Source: Capra hircus (lineage: Eukaryota; Chordata; Mammalia; Artiodactyla; Bovidae). Taken from it: DNA of 64,000 nucleotides. The stretch lies in the NCBI RefSeq assembly GCF_001704415.2, contig NC_030808.1, positions 84,042,594 to 84,106,593 of the forward strand, read 5' to 3'. This document shows, piece after piece, positions 34,068-45,935 of this stretch. A program made the position numbers and the translations under genes. The notes below the pieces were generated by a model. It saw only the letters and a list, made by a program, of their open reading frames with translations. It was not told the origin of the DNA and made no database searches. Positions within the stretch are counted from its first letter, which is position 1. Each line of letters opens with the position of its first letter.

Positions 34068-34270
34068 CAGCTAAGTGTGTTACAGGCACTGTCTCATTTT
34101 ATTATAGCAGCAAACTCATGAAAAAGGTCCTATTCCTGTGCTCATTTTCAGAAGAGATGGTAACTTAAAGAGTACCTTGGGTAACTTGCCCAAGTGTTTG
34201 TGAGTTGCTGAGCTGGGATCTGAACCCAAGTAGTTTGAGCACTTGTGCTCCTAACCGCAACACTATGTCC
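34068..34270 (-). mobile_element. MIR, antisense
   Basis: ggtaacttgcccaagtgttt (34181), ctgggatctgaacccaagta (34214) and the preceding actgtctcattttattatag show antisense MIR. Confidence 0.85.
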
Positions 34271-34842
34271 TTTTTTCTCCCCTCTCCCTGATTCTTCTCA
34301 GTTCTATGGCCTGTCATGGTTCAGCAGCAGCTCTGAGAGTTGAGCAGGACCACATTCAGGCTGTTTGTCGTTAGTTGGCAGCAGCATCCTGGAGACCTGA
34401 AGGTTTACACTTAATTTCCACCTCTGAGCTAAGGCCCCCTCCTCTTTCCTAACATGTGCAGTCCGCAAAAGTTCAGGTAGGAAGAGAACATTTCTACCAG
34501 AAGCAGTTTTATATCAGTTTTGCTATCATCATCTCCATATTCAGGGATACAAATCCAGAAGCAAAAACAAATATAAGTTTCCCTTGAATGGGAAGCTTCT
34601 ATAATACTTTGCTATTAATCAAGTTGGCTAAGTTTATTTACTTAAAATATTTTTTTCTTCTTGTAGACATAAGAAAAATTAATTGCTCTGGATTTTTCTC
34701 TGTGATTTTTGATGTTTTGTCATACCAATGCCTGAGAAAACTTAACCCACAGAACAAGTAATACACTGGAGCTGAGGACAAGGGTTTCAATTGCCCAAGG
34801 TTGTGGAAATATTATTGTAACATGGGAGTCAGACCTTCAGAA
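34271..34842. other. Unique sequence
   Basis: Nothing recognised. Confidence 0.4.
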
Positions 34843-34910
34843 GGAAAGAAAGAGTGAGAGAGAATAGAGAGTGAGAGAGGAAGAGAGAGAAAGAGGGAGG
34901 GAGGAAGAAC
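34843..34910. repeat. GA-rich low-complexity tract
   Basis: Purine-only run made of gaga and gagg units, ending in gagggagggaggaag. Strand-asymmetric purine tracts of this kind can adopt triplex DNA. Confidence 0.9.
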
Positions 34911-35221
34911 CCTGAAGTCCTCTACTGAAAAAATTTTTCCTCTTTAAGGATTTCAATTTGTCTTCCTTCAGTGGGACATAATATCGTAGTCATTATCTCC
35001 TTAGATTTACGCATTACTTCTATAGGGCTCGGTGATCCCTGGATTTGTGAGTGTTCTCCTAAGAGTATAGCATTATCATATTTATTATCATCATGTGTAT
35101 GCATGTGTATATGAAAGCCAGGATTAGAGAAATGTTTCCAGACTGAAAGCAGATTTGAAGTATCAAGAACTGTCAGCAAACTGGTGAGGAACAGGAGAAG
35201 AAACCAGAGAGATCTTTTTTT
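34911..35221. other. Unique sequence
   Basis: Nothing recognised in about 310 bases. Confidence 0.35.
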
Positions 35222-35335
35222 TTCTTTGTAACCTTGGCTGTGCCTGCTAGCTTATAAAATCTCAGTTCCCCGACCAGGGATTGAACATAGGCCACAGAAG
35301 AGAAAGCACAGAATCCTAACCACTAGACTGCCAGG
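35222..35335 (-). mobile_element. CHR-type tRNA-derived SINE fragment
   Basis: aaatctcagttccccgacca, then gggattgaacataggcca and cctaaccactagactgccag. The head half only, in antisense. Confidence 0.82.
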
Positions 35336-36456
35336 GAAGAGAGAGAGAGCATCCTGGAAAAATAAGAGAGCCTTATTTTTATAGACTCATAAACTCTGTG
35401 CATTAGACACAGTGCAGATTTCCAAGAAAAGCACCTAAAGTCTTGGCATAAATACTATTTGGCACATAGTAGGTACCCTCAGCACATGTCAAGTCTAGTC
35501 TCCTCCTCTCCAGTAGTATAATCGTATTTACCAGAGGCTTGCCACTTCCATAGCAACTAAAATGAAGTGATATTCTCCCATAAAAGTCAGATTTCTGTGT
35601 AGCTGTTTATTTTTAAGTTTATTTTGATCTCAATTACATCACTAGGAACCCTCCAGCACCATTTATCTAAATATGGTTCTAGCTTACATGGCTTAGCCTA
35701 AGTTCTCTCTGTCATGTGTTTGTTCCTGGGTATAACTTACTCTTCTGCTTTTTTGTCTTGTTTCTGCCTAAGTGAGAAACAAGAATGCCGAGATTGCTCT
35801 TTGACACACCTGTGCACTGTTGCAGAGCCGGTGATCTTGAGGGAAGGCTGATTTTGCCACACAGGTTGTAACTGGGACGCCTCAAGGAGCCTTCAAATAA
35901 AGAGAGGAAAATACAAAGCCCAGATAGATGAATGTGGGGGCTGGGATGAGGGAAGGGAACGCCTCTGACAGGGTATTTAGCAGGTGTTGCTTGCTTACTC
36001 TGAGGGCCAAAATAGAAATTCAAATGTCATAGGGAAGCAGAATTTTAACATGTGTGCATGTGCACACACACACCTACCAAACCTCTCCTTCTTCCGGTCT
36101 CTCTGAGGCGTACCCTTTCTACATTTTCTTTTTCAGGTGGCTCTTCCTCCTTGGCACTATGATAGAAAATGAAAGATTGAGAGACTCCATCTAATTACCC
36201 GCATGCACTCTTAGAGACAAGGGTCGGAGGTAGACTGTCCCCAGATGGAGCTAATTTTTATTTGGGGTTGATCACTTTATTTTTTCTCAAACCAGAATAT
36301 AATAAATTTCGAAATTTTCACCATACACTAAAGAAGAACTGAACACACTGCACAGTTGCAATTGGCATTTGAAGTATTGGTGCAGCAGGCAAAACAAGGG
36401 GTTTAGTTTTTGGAGTTTGGAAACACAAACTCAAATATTTTATCAGAATGTTTTTT
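35336..36456. other. Unique sequence
   Basis: No repeat is identified with confidence; a weak L2-like tail (tggcacatagtaggtaccct, 35460) may be present. A short (CA)n run is at 36062-36072. The 103-codon open frame 36023-35712 on the minus strand is not recognisable. Confidence 0.4.
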
Positions 36457-36531
36457 GTTGTTTCCTGCATTGGCAGGTGGGTTCTTTACCACTAGAGCCA
36501 CCTGGGAAACCCCTGTTTTTTTTTTTTTTTT
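36457..36531 (-). mobile_element. Bov-tA head fragment next to poly-T
   Basis: Only the tRNA-like head remains (ggcaggtgggttctttacca, then actagagccacctgggaaac), followed by a T18 run at about 36514-36531. The poly-T lies at the head side, not the tail side, so the run is not the element's own tail. Confidence 0.75.
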
Positions 36532-36689
36532 GTATATGTAATTGCACTCTATATGACTTAGAATGGGGATAAATGTGAGTCATTTAATATTTCTGCTTTC
36601 TACTTTCTGTTTAGAGCACAGAGTATGCCCCATTCATTGCTCTGTTTTTTTTTTCCCCTGAAAGAATGTTAGCATTAGGAGGCTTGCAA

Positions 36690-36775
36690 CTATTTATTCC
36701 CTTTCAGTCACCCACTTACATTTCTTTTTGGACTCAGCTTTTTATCTACAAAATGGAAATGATTTTTCAATGCTG
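36690..36775 (+). mobile_element. Possible MIR fragment
   Basis: ggactcagctttttatctac followed by aaaatggaaatga resembles the sense MIR core, but is short. Confidence 0.35.
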
Positions 36776-36787
36776 CAATAAGTGAAT

Positions 36788-37062
36788 GCTGCTGCTGCTG
36801 CTGTCGCTTCAGTCGTGTCCGAATCTGTGCGACCCCATAGACGGCAGCCCACTAGGCTCCTCTGTCCCTGGGATTCTCCAGGCAAGAATAATGGAGTAGG
36901 TTACCATTTTCTTCTCCAATGCATGAAAGTGAAAAGTGAAAGTGAAGTCTCTCATTCGTGCCGGACTCTTAGCGACCCCATGGACTGCAGCCTACCAGGC
37001 TCCTCCATCCATGGGATTTTCCAGGCAAGAGTACTGCAGTGGGCTGCCATTGCCTTCTCTGA
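36788..37062 (-). mobile_element. Bov-A2 SINE
   Basis: A dimer of the BovB-derived Bov-A unit with no tRNA head. It starts with the (GCT)n run gctgctgctgctgctgtcgc. The first unit is joined to the second by ccaatgcatgaaagtgaaaa, the Bov-A2 linker. Flanked by a perfect 12-bp duplication, caataagtgaat, at 36776-36787 and 37063-37074. Confidence 0.96.
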
Positions 37063-37229
37063 CAATAAGTGAATAGTAGTCAATAATAAAGAGGGTAGTT
37101 TCAATCTGCAAAGTAGCAAGTGAAGTATTTAAACCTTAAAATTTTAATTTCATTATAATGTTAATGAAATAGTCATTTAAAAATATTCTCTTTCACTATC
37201 TAAGAAATGCACCTGAAAGAATATTGTAT

Positions 37230-37850
37230 TTTATCATAATCTATCAGATTGGCGAAGATAAAAATTATTGATCCTATGTAGTGTTTGTAAGAATGCAGTT
37301 ATGTTGAATCAGCTTTTCCCACAAGCTACATTCTCAATATATTTCAAAATTAAAATGTCATACATTTTGGTGAAGTGATCCCTTTTCTAGAAATTTATTC
37401 TCAGGAGATAATTAGAATAGTATTTAAGGATATATTTATAAGCTTGTTCATCTCAGCTTCATTAAAAAGACTGAAAAATGGGGAAAAAGCTCTATGCCCA
37501 TTAATAGGAAATTATTTAAATGAATTATAAAATGACCTCCAAATGGAATAAATAGTCAGTGGCTGTTCAAAAGGAAGATGTAAGTCTGTATTTGTTGATA
37601 TGGAAAGGAATCTGAAATATATTGTTAAGTGAAAAGTAAATCAGGGAACTATATGTTTAATATTATTCCAACTGGATGGATATATTTATATTTATTCATA
37701 GATTTATAAACATGAAGAATCTATTTGTGTATAATGGTCTTTGGAAGAGAGGGGGTATTAGAGAAAGACTTTCACTTTGTATTTTAAACACTTTTGACTT
37801 GCTGAAAATTTTTTTTTATGATTAATGGTGTTATGTTTTATAATCAGTCA
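37230..37850 (+). mobile_element. Old L1 3' end, plus strand
   Basis: ctatgcccattaataggaaa (37492), gatatggaaaggaatctgaa (37597) and atattgttaagtgaaaagta (37619) follow the sense 3' end of old L1M/L1ME elements. No open frame. Confidence 0.7.
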
Positions 37851-38659
37851 AAACAATAATAATGAAGAAGAAACAAAAAGAACCCAAGGGACACTCAAAT
37901 GAAAGAAACTCTGAATCCTACTGCTTCTACTAATTTCTCATTTGTAATATGACCATTGAATCGGATACATTCAACTTCTGATCAGCTAAGTAGGTACATG
38001 GGCCTAGGCTATTTACAGTGGACTAAAGAAACAGTAAAAGATAAACAAGTATAAGATAAACAGTATGAAAATATGATATAAATTGGTGGGGACTGCCATA
38101 AATAACACACTGGTCTATTTAACCTAATAATACATGACAGGAGCCCGATGAGCTTGTGAACTGAATATCCTGTGAAATAAGGTCACTGAATGTTGGGGTA
38201 AATGATAGGGGCACCGCCAGGGGATGATAGCGCTGTATTCGATGCTGTGGGAAGTGTGATTCTTTCTCCAATCTCTTTTCTTTCTGAGAGACCCGGTGGT
38301 GGGCATTAGAGACTTTCAGTCTACTTTGCCTTTATTTTGGACTGAGACCTAGATGCTATCATGTAAAAATATCCCTGCTAATGCATATTAAGATGGGACA
38401 TGCTTCCTCTTTTTATTTTGTATGCCTTTGTATCATTCACCTGAGAGAAAAAAAAAAAAGAACTCATATCCCAACGTGTAACTAAAAACCTCCGGGTGGG
38501 ATTTGTTTAGTGTGAGAGCATGATTAGTAATTTTTAGTGATTAGTAATTTTCTCCCTCAGGTGGTTTTTCTGCATTCCTGTAGAGATCGTGTACACAACA
38601 GGGCTGCCAAGTGAGAAGAAAAGGCTCAGGAGGAAAAATATCACGCTTCAGAAAACAGT
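37851..38659. other. Unique sequence
   Basis: Nothing recognised; an A13 run lies near 38448. Confidence 0.4.
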
Positions 38660-38699
38660 ATGTGTGCGTGCATGCTCGTGTGTGTGTGTGTGTGTGCGC
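38660..38699. repeat. (TG)n microsatellite, interrupted
   Basis: Starts atgtgtgcgtgcatgctcgt, then nine uninterrupted TG units, then gcgc. Confidence 0.93.
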
Positions 38700-39189
38700 T
38701 TTAAACAACTGTTTTAGTAACTTTGACAAATAAAGTGCTTTGATTTGGAATCACTGCTTTTATGTCCTATAGATTCTCTGATCTTGCAAAAAGTTCTATT
38801 ATGCAATAATTTTATACCTGTGTTTCTATCCATGCACAAACCCATCTCCCGCCACTGTTTCTATCCCCCATTGGTTTTGGAAAGTAAGCAATTCTAAAAA
38901 TTTTAGTTTAAGGAGGCCTCAGGGCTTTTTTGCAGTTTTTTGTAAGGCCTACTGTGGAAATCATAGGATTGAGACAGGAGTTTAGTTTCTTAATTAACAA
39001 AAGAAAAAACAAAACACTGCAGAGGTCCTGGCAACGAGAATGCCAGGAAACAGCCATTTTTTAGTATCTCTTCAGGTCAGCTCCAATCCACTTTCCTAGT
39101 CAAGTGGGTATTTGCATGCACTCACATGCACCTCGACAACTGGGTTGCTAGCAAGAGTAAAGTTACTGCATCTGCAGTGTAGACTAGGC
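38700..39189. other. Unique sequence
   Basis: Nothing recognised. Confidence 0.35.
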
Positions 39190-39360
39190 TTTCTCATTCA
39201 TGGTACCTTATGTATTCCCACAAAAGCCCAACCAGATGGATACTATTGTGTCACTCAGTAGAAGGCTTTTAAAGACTAAACGAATGGCCCAAGTCCCATG
39301 GTTGGTGACTGATGGAGCTGACATTCATACCTAGGTCTGCTAAAACATCTCTGCCATTTA
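39190..39360 (-). mobile_element. Diverged MIR, antisense
   Basis: gatggatactattgtgtcac, gaatggcccaagtcccatgg and gctgacattcatacctaggt fit antisense MIR with high divergence. Confidence 0.5.
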
Positions 39361-39650
39361 AGATAACAAGAGAGCAGGGGCACTAAGGGGAAGCACCAAA
39401 CAACCCATGCCTTATCATTTTGCTCAAGGCTTTCTTTGAACCTGAGAAAGGAATCATCTGCATTCTAACGTAACACCTTCAGAAATTATACATCACTCAC
39501 ATTTTAAAAATCTTTAATCTACTCCTGGCTATGCATATTATCTAAGATGATAAAATCATGGGAAATGAGAAAAAAATAGACAGGTGAACTCTAATACTAA
39601 TCTGTCTCCTCAGATTCACCATTAGTTTCCCAATAATTTCAATTTACTCA

Positions 39651-39651
<1 letters not shown>

Positions 39652-39694
<43 letters not shown>
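39652..39694. repeat. (AC)n microsatellite, pure
   Basis: About 21 perfect AC/CA units without interruption. This is the purest dinucleotide tract in the window. Confidence 0.97.
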
Positions 39695-39697
<3 letters not shown>

Positions 39698-39954
39698 GTC
39701 AGAGGGGAGAAAAAAGGCATAGGCTTTTTTTAATCTATGCTAAGAAGTATAAAACTAAGGTAACCAATATTTCATTTCATCTTCCTATGAGATACACGGG
39801 CCAAAATGGCAGAAGAAAAGAGAACATATTAGACCTGTAGATAATCAGCTAACTACATAAATCATTCTATTCCATTTATTTTCTCCATAGATATACATTC
39901 TTAACTATTTGGTGTGTATCTTTCTAGACCTCTCTCTATGCAAATATACTCAAA

Positions 39955-40062
39955 TATCAATATATATAAGTATAGACAAATAGAAAATACATATATGTAA
40001 GTGTGTACATACATGATAATACATTATATATATTATATATGTGAATATATACATAACATAAA
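39955..40062. repeat. TA-rich low complexity
   Basis: Alternating tata, cata and tgta units next to the Bov-tA; not a single clean repeat. Confidence 0.7.
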
Positions 40063-40064
40063 TA

Positions 40065-40195
40065 TTGCTGTGCTGTGCTTAGTTGCTCAGTTGTTTCCAA
40101 CTCTTTGCAACCCCATGGACTATAGTTCCACCAGGCTCCTCTGTCCATGGGGATTCTCCAGCCAAGAATACTGGAGTGGGTTGCCATGCCATCCT
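40065..40195 (-). mobile_element. Bov-tA SINE, tail and body only
   Basis: Antisense tail and body (tgcttagttgctcagttgtt, ccaagaatactggagtgggt). It breaks off before the tRNA head, followed by TA-rich sequence. Confidence 0.9.
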
Positions 40196-40279
40196 CATGT
40201 ATATATGCATATATATACACTTATATACAGGTTTTTTTAAAACCAGTTTGATCACATTAAGCAAATTATTCAACCATTT

Positions 40280-41190
40280 GCATATTAAACATAAAAATAT
40301 ATCCTGATTTTCCCTAATTCTTTTTACTTGATGAATAATATTCTACAATATGGATACATCATAATATATTTACCAGTTTTCTTGTTAATGGCCTTACCTT
40401 GGATTCTGTTTGTAACATTCACAAATAATATGTAACTAAGCATTTTATAACTATACCCTTGCACACTTGTGTATTTGTAAATTAGATTTCTGGAATTGAA
40501 ATTACTAGATGAAAGTGTTTACACTTTTTTTGGACAGATACTGCCAAGTTGCCTCCAAAAAACTAAATTTTTTAGCCATAAAAAAGAATGAAATAATGCC
40601 ATTTGCGGCAACATGGATGGACATAGAAATTGTCATACTTGGTGAAGTAAATCAAAGACAAATACCATATGATATCACTTACATGTGGAATCTAAGAACG
40701 TGGTGCAAGTGAACTTATTTACAAAGCAAAATCAACTCACAGATGTAAAAAACAATCTTATATTTACCTGGGAGGGAAGGGATAAATCGGGAGATTGAAA
40801 TTGACATGTACACACTACCATATATAAAATAGATAACTAATAAGGACCTACTGTATAGAACACAGTAGGAACTCTACTCAACGCTCTGAATTGAGCTATG
40901 AGGGAAAAGAATCTAAAAAAGAGTGGATATGTGTGTAACAGATTCACTTTGGTAAGTAGCAGAAACCAGCAAAACATTGCAAATCAACTATACTACAATA
41001 AAAATTAAAAAAAAACCCAACAACTAAAAACTAAATTTTTTATTTCTTTTGCCAGGACTTATGAGAACTAAAATTTTGATAAAACCACTGCCTCACATGT
41101 GGAGTCTCTCATGAAAATCATTTGCTTCACAAACAGTTTTCCAAATGTGCCTACAATTTTCCCAGAACAATTTGAGGTTTATTATAACTA
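40280..41190 (-). mobile_element. Old antisense L1/HAL1, split by a younger L1 tail
   Basis: tggattctgtttgtaacatt, ttctggaattgaaattacta and actgccaagttgcctccaaa follow the antisense ORF2 C-terminal order of an old element. It may resume after 41042 (cttttgccaggacttatgag). The left boundary is uncertain. Confidence 0.6.
40575..41025 (+). mobile_element. L1 3' end insertion with 17-bp duplication
   Basis: Sense L1 ORF2 end and 3' UTR: ccatttgcggcaacatggat (40599), tcacttacatgtggaatcta (40675), gacctactgtatagaacaca (40844) and a terminal tactacaataaaaattaaaa. Flanked by a perfect 17-bp duplication, aaaaactaaatttttta, at 40558-40574 and 41026-41042. Confidence 0.93.
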
Positions 41191-41449
41191 AATGGAAAGC
41201 TGAGAAAATTTGAAATGAGCTACCTGACAAGGATTCCATCAGAACCCCAGTGAAGGCAGCAGAAATAGAAGGTTGGGTGAGGGGCTCAAGCAGGCCCCAA
41301 AGGCAAGCAAAGCTTGGGGTCCACAAAGGGGAGCAAGATTAGAAGTGGCAATTCTAGTGGCATCAGGAAGGGCCAGCAGTTTGGACAGGGAGCTTGATCC
41401 ATGGAGGAAACAGCAGGTGAGGTTAGTAAAAGGACACAACAGTTTATTA
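41191..41449. other. Unique sequence
   Basis: Nothing recognised; GC-richer around 41270-41420. Confidence 0.35.
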
Positions 41450-41580
41450 TCACTCCCTCAACTAATATTAATGAATAGCTACTACCATAAGTCTGGTACC
41501 TCACTAGGTCTGAGAAATATAAAAATAAATAGAATATGTTTCCTTAATGCTAGAGTTTCTCATAATCTAGTGAGAAACCA
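41450..41580 (-). mobile_element. L2 3' end, antisense
   Basis: gaatagctactaccataagt, ctgagaaatataaaaataaa and ttctcataatctagtgagaa match antisense L2 3' UTR order. Confidence 0.65.
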
Positions 41581-42684
41581 TTTGCCTTGTCTTCTGGAAC
41601 ATTTAAATGTTCCTTGGTTTCAGCGTTTGCTCTGAGGCTCCACTCCACCCTATCCCTGGTCCTTTCTTCTCTCTGTAGTGCACAATGGCTTACAGTCTGG
41701 TGCAACAATGAGGTGATGACCAAGATGGGAAGGGAGATGTGATGAAACAGGATGCACTTTAGCTCATCCAAGGTCTCCGGCCCAGGTGATGGAAAGTCGT
41801 TCACTTTTGCCTCTCCCCCCAGCTGTGAGCTCAGTCTCACTCACCTGTATTTTTGGCTCACTATACATGGTGAACATTCAAATGAGTCCCATTGTCCTGA
41901 GTGGCTTAGGACAGCCAATTTGAAATTGCCATTCACAATCAGATTTAGAGGACTGGAGAGAGTGGGTTCTATGTCTGTATTCATGGAGATAAGGCTGGTG
42001 GGGTGAAGCAGTTCACCTATTGCGAATAACAGCTAGCTGAAAGTGGTCTCTGAGGAGGACTCCAAAAGGTGACACCTCAGGCTTGTCAGAACATCTCCCT
42101 TCACCATCACATGGCCAATTTACAAAAAAAGTGGGGAGGGGATTATATTTTCTTAGATCGTTACACTGAATCTGCCGAATGACTAATCCATGCATTCAAA
42201 GCCATGGCTTGTATTCTAAAGGTAATCTTAGTCTATGCTCAAGATCAGAGTTCAACGCAAGATAGTATAGGTGGTTTCAGAGATGCACTACCTTCATATC
42301 TAAGAAAGTGAGACAAAGAACTCACCTCATTCAAGAGTCTTTGAGAACTTACAAACCTCAAAGAACTGCCAAAATGACCAAATTAGATGATGCACAAGAA
42401 AGTGCTCGTAACTACGAAGTGCAATAGATGTATAAGGGTCAATGATGATGATGATAATGAGAGCTATGATTAAGTTACCATCAACTGGGTAATGTCGGTC
42501 AGCAAATTATTTGATTTCCCCCCATTTCCCTCCATGAACCTGATGATACAGTCACACAAATTTGCCAGCTATCTGCCACCTTCTTGTCCTTGCTCATGCA
42601 GTTTCTCAACTTGCAGGGCTGATTTTTTGCATTATTTACCTATGAAAAGTCTTTGTATGCCTCAAACTACAATTCAAATAAAGA
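41581..42684. other. Unique sequence
   Basis: No repeat is identified apart from a short (GAT)n run at 42441-42458. Open frames of up to 96 codons at 41550-42006 lack recognisable families. Confidence 0.4.
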
Positions 42685-42790
42685 TTCTTACTTCTTGGAG
42701 TTATTGTGAGAATTAAATGAGATAAGTTGCATAAATGCATGGTACAGTGGTTGCTGTAGAGTAAGCACTTCATAAAGATTAGCTATTAGC
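42685..42790 (+). mobile_element. MIR 3' part
   Basis: ttattgtgagaattaaatga, gataagttgcataaatgcat and agagtaagcacttcataaag show the sense MIR 3' half. Confidence 0.8.
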
Positions 42791-42794
42791 ATCT

Positions 42795-42930
42795 TTTCTC
42801 AATCAGGCTTTAAACTCAGAGTATGGGAATCATGTCATTTATATCTGGACTTTAAGCACCTAGCATACATCCGAGTACACAAGAGCTCAATAAATGGTTG
42901 TTGAATCAATGAAATGATAAATGGTCCAAA
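42795..42930 (+). mobile_element. L2 3' end
   Basis: taagcacctagcatacatcc, agagctcaataaatggttgt and a tgaatcaatgaaatga tail are the sense L2 3' terminus, directly beside the MIR. Confidence 0.8.
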
Positions 42931-45418
42931 TGATCAGGGCAAACCAGATAGTAAATGAACCATTGCTACCACCAGGCAAAGCCAATTATCAGGTTATAGA
43001 AGGTTTATCCACATGAATTATTAGAACAACTCAAGTCATTTAGATACCTAGATATGACCTAAAACATATTCTGTGAATCATTAGTAAATGATTGGTTAAA
43101 TGTGCCTAGATGCTACAAAAGCACAAACAGTATGTGGGTTTCTGTGGTTAGCTGAAGATTCTGCTCTGAATGTAAAAAGGCTAGATTAGAATGACTGAAG
43201 GAGTTTTCATGTTTAATCTGGTCTGGTTCACCAGGACCTTACAAATAGTCAGCTATAGACATCCTGCTTCCTTCCATTCTTCCACCTTAGTTTTTAAAGC
43301 CACGGTTAATAGTGAAAACCAAATATTCTGGGTTTTTTTTTTTTTCGCGTATTGAATTTCTTTAAAGGAATTCTGAAGTGCTGGTCAACTAAGTGCCTTA
43401 AAAAAATTGAAAAGAGTTCTAGATTAAAAAAAATAACTAGTTTTAGTTTGACAAAAAGTCCATATCAAATATAAGGGTATTTTAAATGTAAAAATATTGC
43501 TTTGGAAGCATAGTCATACTCGGATGCATAATGTCAAAACTTGTAAAGTAGTTTATAACCCAGTCTGCAGTATTTGGGAATAAATTTCTCTATGGCCTCT
43601 AGGTACAATTGTACATGGTCTTTCTGCTGAATCTTCTCTTGTTCTCCCTCTTTCTCCATTCCTTTTCCTTTTCCCCATTCTCCCTTCCCTTTTGTGATAG
43701 GTAACCTGATAACGTCAGACTTCAAAAATGAAAGCATTAAAAATTAAACTTATAATGCACTGGTCCTTCTCAATGGTGGCTTTCATTGCTAAGGATAAGC
43801 AAAAACTTGGATTTAAGATGATCACCATATCTGGCAAATAAGACACCGAACAAATAAAAATTAACAGCAGACAAGAAGCAGCCCTAAGTCCTCTGAGACC
43901 AAGTAGTAATGTCTTTGTGAGCTGACAGTTTGGGTAGTCAGGAATCCTCACAATTTCGTCAGATGCTATGACAGACTAGAATAAGCAGGTGAGCCCTCTG
44001 CTCCTCCTGCACTGGGGATGTGGGGAAAATGACTCACACCTGCTGGTGTTTGAGCATGGCTCTGAAATCTCAAGTTATTTCTGTTCTAGACATCATGAAA
44101 AGAGGTAAACTATTCCTTTGTATAAAGAAATGACTGCGTCTTCTTAAAGTGGAGGTCCACCATCCTGTTCTCTGAGATGTCAAAAATGCCCTGTGAGTCT
44201 TCCCGGGCTCTGGCGCTCCAGTTAAGCTCAGAGCTCTTTCCTCACAGCACAGCAGCCTTCTGGTTGTGCTACCACTGCTAATCATTCACTCTTCCTATCA
44301 CTATTACTAATCCATCACCTTCTCATGCCCAGGAGGGAAATCTCAACACTATAATGTAAGCCCCACTTTATCATTTTTCTAGCTATGCTTTTTCTTTATT
44401 GCTTTAGTGGAGACCCTTATCTTAGGAACACTGACTGACATGTATATATACTGTCACTGTACCCCGATAACTTTTGAGAAAATGAGTTGACATTAATCAC
44501 AATAACTCACAATCCAGTGGCTAATTTCAATGTACCCAAGTAGCACAAGTCTTCAGGCCTTTTGTTCAAAGCGATTCTCAGTTACTTCTGGTATTACTCT
44601 GTTACTTCTCAGTGACTTCATGGGGGCTTCCATGAGTTCGTGATCAGTTCTATCCAGTTCTGCTCTAGATCCTTCTTTCGATGCCCATGGCCATCAAAGT
44701 CATGTTTAAAACCTGTGAAAAGCCAAAACAGCACCACACTTAGCTTCCACTCCACTGGAACCACACAGTCTCACATGGCAATTAGGAGAAATTATTATTT
44801 CAGTACGCCATCCTTTGTTACCTGGTTAAGAAGAAAAGCACTGTCTGTGTTCCAGTGTTTCACAAAATTCTCAAGGAAAAAACTCTTTTGTCTTCTGATT
44901 GAAGTCTGTTTTTCACAAGGTATTTTGGATTGGGTAAATGAACACGATCTATTCTTCCTCTTTTCTTGTCTTGCTCTACATGTCTGTAACAGAACGCTTC
45001 CTCATGGGCCTTTGGCTCCTGTTTGTGTGTTTCTGTTTTGGGGCATTCCTCCTCCCTTTTAAGGGGACTACTCAGAATCCCAGAGAATGAGTCCAGAACC
45101 TGATTACCTGGCCACAACTAGCTCTAAGGGAGGCTGAGAAAATGTGACCTTTTATTCGTGTGCTGACATATCTAGCTAAAAATAAGTATTCCGTGTTAAA
45201 AAACAGAAGGAAGAGAACACATTTTGGTACAGACAACCAGCAATCTCTGCTGCAGGTTTTAGCCCACTTTTCTGTTTTTTTCTCCTATCTGCCATATCTT
45301 GTGGGGAAAACCCTCAGTTTGCTCATGGATTTAAATATGGTAGAATTTTTCCATGTCTGTGCCCTTACTCATCATGTTTCCATATTTGAAATCATCTAGA
45401 CTCCTTTTCTTGTTCTAA
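42931..45418. other. Long repeat-poor unique block
   Basis: About 2.5 kb without an element that I recognise, apart from a T-rich run at 43329. The longest open frame is 44640-45062 (140 codons, Ser/Phe/Leu-rich). It shows no domain, no plausible upstream context and no similarity that I can name. I leave it uncalled. Confidence 0.5.
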
Positions 45419-45439
45419 TTTCTCATCTTAAAAAAATTT

Positions 45440-45935
45440 TTTTTTAATTTAATTTTTTTATTCTTAGCTGTGCCTGGTCTTTGTTGTTGCATGGCTAGTT
45501 TCTCTACTTGCGCCAAACAGGGGCTACTCTTCGAAGAGCAAGGGCTTCTCATGGCAGTGGTTTCTTTCTCTGCTTTTTATTTTTTTAATTATATATTTAA
45601 GAAGTGTTTTTGGTTGTGCTGGATCTTCATTGCTGTGCACAGGTTTCCTCTAGTTGCAGTGAACAGGGGCTACTCTTTGTTGGAGAGCAAGGACTTCTCA
45701 TGGCAGTGGCTTCTCTTACTGCGGAGCACAGGCCTCAGGAACCTGGGCTTCAGTGGTTGCGCACGGGCGCTCAGGAGTTGCAGCTCCTGGCCTTCAGAGT
45801 GTAGTCAGTAGTCTTGGTGTACAAGCTTAGCTGCTCCATGGCTTGTGGGATCTTCCTGGACCAGGGACTGAACTTGTGTTCTGTGCTTTGGCAGGCGGAT
45901 TTTTAACCACTAGGCCACCACGGAAGCCCTGAGTT
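45440..45935 (-). mobile_element. Two CHR-type SINEs in tandem, antisense
   Basis: A first, partial unit (about 45460-45575) contains aggggctactcttcgaagag. A second, complete unit (about 45600-45935) repeats it as aggggctactctttgttgga. It then runs through ggttgcgcacgggcgctcag and a head ending cactaggccaccacggaagc. The equivalent points lie about 147 bp apart. It could be a SINE inserted beside a SINE, or an internal duplication. Confidence 0.88.

Noticed and set aside
36514..36531. T18 run as the tail of the Bov-tA fragment
   Set aside because: It lies beside the tRNA-like head, not the 3' tail, of the antisense copy.
44640..45062. 140-codon plus-strand open frame
   Set aside because: Composition is Ser/Phe/Leu-rich without a recognisable domain, start context or splice signals. 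Open frames of this size occur by chance in 64 kb.
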